Source of the DNA: Nanobdellota archaeon
GTDB taxonomy: Archaea; Nanoarchaeota; Nanoarchaeia; Parvarchaeales; Parvarchaeaceae
Assembly: GCA_021796445.1 (NCBI GenBank)
Contig: JAKACB010000021.1
Location: 1-11,728, forward strand
Direction of reading: 5' to 3'
Length of the DNA stretch: 11,728 bases
In this document: positions 7,005 to 11,728 of the stretch, piece by piece
Layout: each line of letters begins with the position of its first letter
Position numbering within the stretch: position 1 is the stretch's first letter
The notes under the pieces: model-generated
Seen by the model: the letters and a program-made list of their open reading frames with translations, nothing else
The model's database searches: none
What the model was told of the DNA's origin: nothing
Made by a program: the position numbers and the translations under genes

Positions 7005-8215
7005 ATGTCCTTCTCCACGTTTTCTTTTTTATTATAAACCAATTTATTTGATTCTATCCTTTTTTTAATCTGAGTATCAGATCCTATGATTGAGTTATTA
7101 CCTACAAGTGTACCTGGCATTACAGAGGTGTTTATACCTGTTTTTACTCCGTAACCTATTATCCCGCCCAAAGAGGTTAAACCAGTATCATAACTATCTT
7201 TAATTTCAATTTTTATTGTTTTTCTATCTATCCGTCTATTACCAGTTATAAAATTAGCGCCAAGTCTGCAGTTCTGCCCGATTATGCTGTCTCCTAAGAA
7301 CCCGCTGTGTATATGAGTATTGTCCATTATAATTGATCTTGCTATTTCAGTTCCAAATCCAATACTAGTGTTTTCTCCGACTATACTATCTCTTATAAGT
7401 GCGTTATCTCCTATAAAGGAATTGTCTCCAATATACGTTTCTCCCTTTATAGAAACGTTGTTTCCAATCTTTACGTTCTTACCGAGTATAACAGATTTTT
7501 CAATTAATGCATTGCCCTTTTTTAATTTCGGTTTAACTTTATTTTGTTTTTTTATTTCAGCATAAACAAATTTTTTAATTGAAAGTAAATCACTTACATA
7601 TTTTAATGAAGGCAGCTCTCCAATTTCAAAGTAATTTAATCCAGTCGTTTTAGCCACTTCATTAAGTAATGTCTCAAAACTATATTGAGTATTTTGGATT
7701 TTTTCTAAGTTAGCTACAAAGTCTTTTTTTAATCTGTATATACCTATAATTGAATATTCTGCACCAGGGAATTTTTCCTTTTCTTTAATCTCTACTACCT
7801 TTTTTTTGTCTATTCTTGCTATACCATGCGTTTTTTCATCGTCATCTTCATATTTTTTAACTGCAACAGCTGGCGCGTTTACGTTTATTATTTTAGGCAG
7901 GTATTCCTTTATATTTACATAGTAAGGCATTATAACTAAAAATTCGTCTTTTATTGCATTCTTTGCCTTTATTATTGCATCTGCCATCCCTTTTGGTTCT
8001 TCCTGTTTTATTATGCTTATTTTTTTATTTTTTAAAATGTCTTCACTTAACTGGGTTTTAGGGTTTATTACAAGTATAATTTCATTGCCTTTAACCCCAT
8101 CTATAGTTTGTTCAAGCAATGTTTTATTCCCAATTTTCAACAACGACTTATGGCAAATCTCTGAAAAAGGCCAAAATCGCGAAGATTCACCAGCAGCTAA
8201 TATAAGTATTTGCAT
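7001..8215 (-). CDS. GlmU-like sugar-1-phosphate nucleotidyltransferase / left-handed beta-helix acyltransferase-like protein
   Basis: A 404-residue two-domain protein of the archaeal GlmU-like type. Residues 1-220 form the nucleotidyltransferase fold: LAAGESSRFWP (6-16) with HKSLL (22-26) corresponds to the LAAGxGxRxxP...KPLL signature, and EEPKGMADAI (72-81) to the base-binding loop. Residues 230-385 are hexapeptide repeats of a left-handed beta-helix (IGxN/IGDN pattern). HIHSGFLGDSIIGQNCRLGA (301-320) with GIIGYGVKTGINTSVMPG (351-368) resembles the acetyltransferase half of Sulfolobus ST0452, including a His at the catalytic position. The expected products would be UDP-GlcNAc or a related nucleotide sugar. 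One oddity: the strand that normally ends in the Mg-binding GD reads FLVIMPYYVN (92-101), so the metal Asp appears to be lost (Tyr98). The downstream yvcK-like gene overlaps by 4 bp. A regulatory or acyltransferase-only role is an alternative. Confidence 0.85.
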   Translation of the reverse strand: MQILILAAGESSRFWPFSEICHKSLLKIGNKTLLEQTIDGVKGNEIILVINPKTQLSEDILKNKKISIIKQEEPKGMADAIIKAKNAIKDEFLVIMPYYVNIKEYLPKIINVNAPAVAVKKYEDDDEKTHGIARIDKKKVVEIKEKEKFPGAEYSIIGIYRLKKDFVANLEKIQNTQYSFETLLNEVAKTTGLNYFEIGELPSLKYVSDLLSIKKFVYAEIKKQNKVKPKLKKGNALIEKSVILGKNVKIGNNVSIKGETYIGDNSFIGDNALIRDSIVGENTSIGFGTEIARSIIMDNTHIHSGFLGDSIIGQNCRLGANFITGNRRIDRKTIKIEIKDSYDTGLTSLGGIIGYGVKTGINTSVMPGTLVGNNSIIGSDTQIKKRIESNKLVYNKKENVEKDI

Positions 8216-8244
8216 ATTATCTTAAACCTTCTAAGAAAATATCT

Positions 8245-8256
8245 ATTATAAAAAGC
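8245..8256. promoter_or_regulatory. Shared divergent promoter (TATA region) between the nucleotidyltransferase and peptidase genes
   Basis: The two divergent start codons are only 69 bp apart. The sequence ATTATAAAAAGC reads as a TATA box on the + strand (about 34 nt before ATG 8285) and as TTTTTATAAT on the - strand (about 35 nt before ATG 8215). Both would give leaders shorter than about 10 nt. A second AT-rich element follows at 8257-8262. An AAGG at 8227-8230 on the - strand may be a weak SD. Confidence 0.45.
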
Positions 8257-8284
8257 TTTAATCTTACTATCTTTTATTAATATA

Positions 8285-9211
8285 ATGGTAATAAAAGCCC
8301 CAAAACTCAAGGTTAATTCAAATATTAAGATAATAGCTCCTGCAAGCCCCCCTGACCTTAAAGAGCTTTCAACTAGTATAAATCTGCTTAAAAAATTTGG
8401 TTTTAGGGTGTCTTTGGGAGAAAACCTCCGTAGACTTGTTCAGAGGGCAGATCTGGCAGCTCCTGATAAGGACCGTGCGGCAGAGCTTAACAATGCCTTT
8501 AAGGATGATTCTGTAGATGCTATTTTCTGTGCTAGAGGGGGATATGGCTCGATGAGAATCCTATCAGACGTAGACTATGACATGATAAAATCGCATCCGA
8601 AAATATTTGTAGGATACAGTGATATAACTGCATTGCACCTTGCAATTCACAAAGTAACTGGGTTAATAACGTTTCATGGGCCTATGCCGGGTGTGGATGC
8701 AGATGAGATGCGTAAACCCTCTTTTCAGAACGTTCTTTCAGTATTAAAAGGCGAATCTAAAGACATATCAAATAATATAAACCGTGTAGTCAAGTACATC
8801 GTTCCGGGTAAAATGGAAGGCATAAGCGAAGGAACAAACATATCTCTTTTTGCTTCAATGATAGGAACAGATTTCATGCCAGACACAAAGGGTAAAATTG
8901 CATTTTTCGAAGATATAGCTACTACATCAGGTGATGTCGATAGGTATCTTTTCAGGTTAAAACTAGCAAAGGCTTTAGACAAATTCAATGGTTTCGTGTT
9001 TGGTGATTTTACCGATATACCTAAATCAGAGGAAGTTCTGCCTTCAATGGAAGAGATAATTGAAGATTATATGCTAGAATTGAAGAAACCTTCCTTGTAT
9101 GGTTTGCCTTTTGGGCATGGTGATGATCAGATGCTTATACCATTAAACTCAAAAATAAGGATTTCAAGCGATGAACCTTATGTTGAATTGCTAGAAGATG
9201 TAGTAAACTAA
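8285..9211 (+). CDS. Peptidase family S66 (LD-carboxypeptidase / MccF-like serine peptidase)
   Basis: A 308-residue cytoplasmic serine peptidase of the S66 family, which includes LdcA (murein tetrapeptide LD-carboxypeptidase) and MccF (microcin C7 self-immunity). The oxyanion and nucleophile region is clear: CARGGYGSMRIL (82-93) then VGYSDITALH (109-118) with nucleophile S112. The catalytic Glu is E209 in IAFFEDIAT (205-213) and the His is H278 in GLPFGHGDD (273-281), matching the Ser-Glu-His triad of P. aeruginosa LdcA. GTDFMPDTKGK (194-204) is also typical. It has no signal peptide. If the host is an archaeon it has no murein, so the natural substrate is more likely a peptide conjugate, a scavenged cell-wall peptide or a peptide-nucleotide antibiotic of the MccF-substrate type. 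It stands alone on the + strand between - strand genes, and its stop is 3 bp from that of the convergent mercuric reductase. Confidence 0.9.
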   Translation: MVIKAPKLKVNSNIKIIAPASPPDLKELSTSINLLKKFGFRVSLGENLRRLVQRADLAAPDKDRAAELNNAFKDDSVDAIFCARGGYGSMRILSDVDYDMIKSHPKIFVGYSDITALHLAIHKVTGLITFHGPMPGVDADEMRKPSFQNVLSVLKGESKDISNNINRVVKYIVPGKMEGISEGTNISLFASMIGTDFMPDTKGKIAFFEDIATTSGDVDRYLFRLKLAKALDKFNGFVFGDFTDIPKSEEVLPSMEEIIEDYMLELKKPSLYGLPFGHGDDQMLIPLNSKIRISSDEPYVELLEDVVN

Positions 9212-9214
9212 TTT

Positions 9215-10630
9215 CTATTCACTGCAGCAACTTAAATCTTCTACATTATGGTAAAATGAAAGTGCTCCAAGTTTCATTATCTCGCTTAATGTTGGAAATA
9301 CATGTACTGTATCTATTATATCATCTATTGTAAGCTTGAATTTTACTGCTAACACGGCTTCGTGTATTAAATCAGCTGCATTTTCTCCCACTATCTCTAC
9401 TCCCAATATCTGTTTCGTATTGGCATTTATTACCATTTTTATCAGCCCTCTAGTATCTTTTATTATCCCTGCCTTTGCCAGGTCCTTAAACATTACAGGC
9501 TTACAAGCACATCTTATCCCTTTATTGTTTGCTTCTTTGTCTGTTAATCCTACCCTTGCTGCCTCTGGGAACGTAAAAACCGCAGACGGTACAGAATTTA
9601 AGTCTACTGTTAACTTTTCTCCAGTGAATGCATTTACAGTTGCTTTATTGCCCTCTGCAGCTGCCAATGCTTCTAGCATAGGTTCTCCAGTAACATCGCC
9701 TGCAGAATATACACACTTTACAGAGGTTTTCATTTGATTATCTATTTTTATAAAACCTTCTTTATCTAGCTCTAATCCTATTACGCTTAAGTTTAATTTT
9801 TCTACGTTAGGTGTTCTACCCGTAGCAAGCAGCATCTCTTCGGCTTTTACTTCTTGTTTCTTTCCTTTTACTGAAAAGTAAATTTTAACAGTTCCTTTAG
9901 ATCTTAAAACATTGTCTATTTTAACGTTAGTTATTACGTTTATCCCTTCATCTCTAAGGTATTGCTCAAGATAGTAGCTCACTTCCGGCTCCCAATTAGG
10001 TAATATTCTATCGCTTCTCTGAAGTAAAGTAACTTTTACGCCGAAGTGTGAGAACAGCTCTGCGAATTCAAGGCCCAGTGCCCTTCCTCCGATAATAACT
10101 ATCGATTTTGGCAGTTTTTTCATTGATAATGCTTCCTCATTTGTCAGATACTTTATTTTTTCTATCCCGTTTATTTCAGGTATCTTGGTCCTTGCACCTG
10201 TTGCTATCAGTATCTTCTTTGCTTTTATCTTCTGTCCATTTACTGTTAAAGTATTTTTATCTACAAAGCTTGCAAAGCCATTGATATATTTTACGTTTTT
10301 GAGTTTTCCAAGTACCTTCTGGTACTTTGAGAAACGCATACTTCCAACGAGAGCTTCTTTATCCTTCATTATCTTTGCGAAATTTTCTATCTTTGTGGAA
10401 TATTGTAAACCCTCAAATCCATTCTTGTTTATTTTATCTAGAAAGTTCCCTACTGTTATCAGCCTTTTACTTGGAACACATCCCACATTTACACAGGTTC
10501 CACCAAGTACAGCTCCACCTGTTTCATTTTTTCCTATCATAACTGTTTTAATGCCCAATTCATCTGCTTTCAACGCAGCGGCGAATGCAGCAGCGCCTTG
10601 TCCTACTATTGCATATTCATATTCTTCCAT
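9215..10630 (-). CDS. merA: Mercuric reductase
   Basis: Reduces Hg(II) to volatile Hg(0) with NADPH through FAD. It is a class I pyridine nucleotide-disulfide oxidoreductase of 471 residues. Seen in order: the FAD-binding N-terminus with GQGAAAFAAALKADELG (10-26), typical of MerA; the redox-active pair C46/C51 in GGTCVNVGCVPSK; the NADPH-binding segment IIGGRALGLEFAE (179-191) with LLQR (202-205); the FAD motif SAGDVTGEP (309-317); and the dimer-interface HVFPTLSE (443-450). The diagnostic feature is the C-terminal cysteine pair C468-C469 in LSCCSE, which captures Hg(II) in MerA and is absent from dihydrolipoamide dehydrogenases. There is no N-terminal HMA (NmerA) domain. An extra C374-x-C376 pair is of unknown meaning. 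A strong SD (AAAGGAGG) sets the start, which overlaps the ArsR-family gene by 14 bp. It is the last gene of the mercury operon. Confidence 0.95.
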   Translation of the reverse strand: MEEYEYAIVGQGAAAFAAALKADELGIKTVMIGKNETGGAVLGGTCVNVGCVPSKRLITVGNFLDKINKNGFEGLQYSTKIENFAKIMKDKEALVGSMRFSKYQKVLGKLKNVKYINGFASFVDKNTLTVNGQKIKAKKILIATGARTKIPEINGIEKIKYLTNEEALSMKKLPKSIVIIGGRALGLEFAELFSHFGVKVTLLQRSDRILPNWEPEVSYYLEQYLRDEGINVITNVKIDNVLRSKGTVKIYFSVKGKKQEVKAEEMLLATGRTPNVEKLNLSVIGLELDKEGFIKIDNQMKTSVKCVYSAGDVTGEPMLEALAAAEGNKATVNAFTGEKLTVDLNSVPSAVFTFPEAARVGLTDKEANNKGIRCACKPVMFKDLAKAGIIKDTRGLIKMVINANTKQILGVEIVGENAADLIHEAVLAVKFKLTIDDIIDTVHVFPTLSEIMKLGALSFYHNVEDLSCCSE

Positions 10631-10940
10631 TTTGTTCCTCCTTTAGTATACCGCATTTCTTTAAGTAAACTTCATAATTTTTAATGTGGTTAGCTACTTC
10701 ATCAACTAATTCTTTGGTTTCATTGTTAATTCTGTAAATTCTTTTCCTTCCGTCTTTTCTTACGCTTATGAATTTACAGTTAAGCAAACATTTTAAATCA
10801 TGTGATAGGTTAGTCTGTTCTATTTTCAGTTTTTGCTGCAGTTCTCCAGCACATAATTCTTTATTTCTTAGCTGCATCAGTATTTCAAATCTATTCTTGT
10901 TTGAAAATGCCTCAAAGAAAAGGCTTGTTGCGTTTTTCAT
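10617..10940 (-). CDS. ArsR/SmtB-family HTH regulator, probable mercury sensor
   Basis: A 107-residue winged-helix protein. FSNKNRFEILMQL (12-24) is the usual ArsR opening helix. ELCAGELQQKLKIEQTNLSH (28-47) is the helix-turn-helix start, and RKDGRKRIYRIN (61-72) is the beta-wing. Four cysteines stand out: C30 at the start of the HTH, C51 and C55 in the recognition-helix region (LKCLLNC), and C96 in the C-terminal dimer helix. These are plausible Hg(II) ligands, since ArsR-family sensors commonly use thiolates and release DNA upon metal binding. Mercury operons of some archaea and actinobacteria use ArsR-type repressors instead of the MerR family. It is coupled on both sides: ATGA overlap with the upstream thioredoxin-like gene and 14-bp overlap with merA. 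No good SD precedes it. Its operator is presumably upstream of the operon and outside the window. I give no symbol, because merR would suggest the wrong family. Confidence 0.9.
   Translation of the reverse strand: MKNATSLFFEAFSNKNRFEILMQLRNKELCAGELQQKLKIEQTNLSHDLKCLLNCKFISVRKDGRKRIYRINNETKELVDEVANHIKNYEVYLKKCGILKEEQNGRI
10637..10644 (-). promoter_or_regulatory. Strong Shine-Dalgarno site for merA
   Basis: On the - strand AAAGGAGG lies 6 nt before the merA ATG at 10630, inside the 3' end of the ArsR-family gene. It is the strongest ribosome site of the operon, so MerA may be made in larger amount than its regulator. Confidence 0.75.
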
Positions 10941-11491
10941 AAACCATTCTTGGATATTAAATCTTCAAGATTTCCTATCCCATTTGCAATTCCCTCTCCA
11001 ACATATAATATCTTTCCACTAGGGCTTATCAGGTAGTAAATATCAAGTTGAAATGTCGGTGGAGTGTTATAAGCTACAGTCATATTATAGCTTGCAACTC
11101 CCCCAGTTACATATGTGTTATTGTTCCCATATTCCGAAATAAACTGTGAAATAGGCATTCCTGCGCTTCCAAGGTCATCATACTGTTCTAATTCCAAAAT
11201 CTTTACATTATGATCCTTGAAAAATGCAAGGTTATTTGCTACTGCAGTGTTTCCCTGAGCACAGCTGCTGCACCACGTGGCTACAAACCATAAAATAAGT
11301 GGTTCTCCTTTATAGTTGTTTAAGCTTTCAGTGCTTCCGTTTGCAAGTTGAAAGGTGTAATTTGGAGCAGTTTCGCCTACAGATAGATATTTAGTAGTTT
11401 TTGCATGGTTTAAAACGAAGAAATTTAGTATAAGAACTACGGCGATTACTACCACAACCACATATAAAATATACTTCATCTTGATTTTCAT
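10937..11491 (-). CDS. Membrane-anchored extracellular thioredoxin-like protein (TlpA/ResA-like) in the mer operon
   Basis: A 184-residue protein with an N-terminal hydrophobic anchor (about 7-27, preceded by Lys residues, so N-in) and an outside-facing thioredoxin fold. VGETAPNYTFQLANGS (38-53) is the TlpA/AhpC-like entry. LWFVATWCSSC (67-77) carries the C74-x-x-C77 redox pair. TPPTFQL (143-149) gives the cis-Pro (P145) next to the active site, and YLISPSGKILYVGEG (153-167) is the last strand pair. Sequons at N44, N51, NNT (near 124-126) and NMT (136-138) fit an extracellular domain. It sits between a MerF-like transporter and the ArsR-family gene, with 4-bp ATGA overlaps on both sides. A role in keeping the transporter cysteines reduced, or in handing Hg(II) to it in place of MerP, is inference. 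A second in-frame ATG at 11479 is possible, but the SD favours 11491. Confidence 0.85.
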   Translation of the reverse strand: MKIKMKYILYVVVVVIAVVLILNFFVLNHAKTTKYLSVGETAPNYTFQLANGSTESLNNYKGEPLILWFVATWCSSCAQGNTAVANNLAFFKDHNVKILELEQYDDLGSAGMPISQFISEYGNNNTYVTGGVASYNMTVAYNTPPTFQLDIYYLISPSGKILYVGEGIANGIGNLEDLISKNGL

Positions 11492-11728
11492 TCTTTAACC
11501 TCGCAGCAATCGTCTTTAGCAGCAGTAGTTATCCTGCAGCTTGCATTTATGTTTTTTGTTATTTGAACAAGACCTATGTATGCTATTATTACACCTGCTG
11601 CAATGAATCCTGGCCCGTAAATAGAAAATATTGACTGTATTTTTCCGTCATTGCCCACTATAAAAGACGTTGAAAATCCAAGTACAGCAAGCAATGAAGG
11701 TATAATACTTGTGCAGCATAAGCTACTC
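11488..11728 (-). CDS. MerF-like mercuric ion transporter (N-terminus cut off by the window edge)
   Basis: The - strand frame stays open to the window edge, giving 79 residues; the TTG at 11694 reads as an internal Leu. It starts within the first membrane helix with SSLCCTSIIPSLLAVLGF (1-18), where C4-C5 and the following Pro mimic the LCCFTPxL motif of MerF. A second helix (about 38-57, GFIAAGVIIAYIGLVQI) is followed by a tail with C64 and a final pair C74-C75 (DDCCEVKE). Two helices with one CC pair inside helix 1 and another CC pair in the C-terminal cytoplasmic tail is the MerF architecture, in which Hg(II) is passed across the membrane by Cys-pair exchange. MerT is a less likely match because it has three helices. 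The stop overlaps the thioredoxin-like start as ATGA. It is the most upstream visible gene of the mercury operon; the start and promoter lie outside. Confidence 0.75.
   Translation of the reverse strand, partial: SSLCCTSIIPSLLAVLGFSTSFIVGNDGKIQSIFSIYGPGFIAAGVIIAYIGLVQITKNINASCRITTAAKDDCCEVKE
11497..11501 (-). promoter_or_regulatory. Shine-Dalgarno site for the thioredoxin-like gene
   Basis: GAGGT on the - strand, 6 nt before the ATG at 11491, within the final codons of the MerF-like gene. It supports the start at 11491 rather than the second ATG at 11479. Confidence 0.55.

Noticed and set aside
9215..10630. Assignment as dihydrolipoamide dehydrogenase
   Set aside because: The C-terminal LSCC pair, the GQGAAAFAAALKA N-terminus, loss of the second His of the HxHPT motif, and the mer neighbours all point to mercuric reductase.
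10185..10646. 153-codon + strand frame opposite the merA start
   Set aside because: merA on the other strand carries the FAD-binding and redox-cysteine motifs here; this frame is a shadow.
1..11728. tRNA, rRNA, CRISPR repeats, insertion sequences, long direct repeats
   Set aside because: None seen by eye; nearly all of the sequence is accounted for by intact genes. A tRNA or covariance-model scan was not possible here.

Overview
This window looks like a compact, AT-rich archaeal chromosome. Several signs support this. AT-rich TATA elements (TTTAAATT / TATTTAAA type) lie about 26 nt upstream of two start codons, as expected for leaderless archaeal messages. A sequon-rich extracellular protein carries a motif I associate with DUF2341-type archaeal surface proteins. 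The sugar nucleotidyltransferase is of the archaeal two-domain type, and there is a RAD55/KaiC-like protein. Genes are packed tightly: 4-bp ATGA overlaps, a 3-bp convergent gap, and no gene-free stretch longer than 192 bp. The gene content (aconitase/IDH, mercury reduction, DUF2341-like surface protein, low G+C) would fit a small-genome acidophilic lineage such as the ARMAN/Parvarchaeota-like DPANN archaea. That placement is inference from gene style, not proof.

Layout. Positions 1-657 hold the C-terminal end of a large secreted or surface protein. After a 192-bp intergenic region with a TATA box comes a + strand two-gene operon: aconitase (850-3615, GTG start, probably leaderless) overlapping isocitrate dehydrogenase (3605-4624). 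On the - strand follow an unrecognised small protein with a dense His/Cys tail (4639-5112), then a pair made of a Walker-A-less RAD55/KaiC-like protein (5523-6032) and a three-helix membrane protein (5159-5533). Next is a - strand pair joined by an ATGA overlap: a GlmU-like nucleotidyltransferase/left-handed beta-helix protein (7001-8215) and a YvcK-type protein (6084-7004). A 69-bp divergent promoter region separates these from a + strand MccF/LD-carboxypeptidase-like peptidase of family S66 (8285-9211).

The right edge (9215-11728, - strand, read right to left) is the most distinctive part. It is a mercury operon in which every gene overlaps the next: a MerF-like two-helix transporter with CC pairs (cut by the window edge), a membrane-anchored extracellular thioredoxin-like protein (WCSSC), an ArsR-family regulator with four cysteines, and a mercuric reductase ending in the diagnostic LSCC. 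No MerP is visible, and the thioredoxin-like protein occupies the place where a MerP-type Hg(II)-handling protein might be expected.

How the genes work together. Aconitase and IDH form the citrate to 2-oxoglutarate segment of the TCA cycle. Citrate synthase is not in the window. The nucleotidyltransferase and the YvcK-like protein plausibly form a UDP-sugar production/sensing unit. The mer genes import Hg(II), sense it and reduce it to Hg(0). I saw no tRNA, rRNA, CRISPR array, insertion sequence or long repeat.
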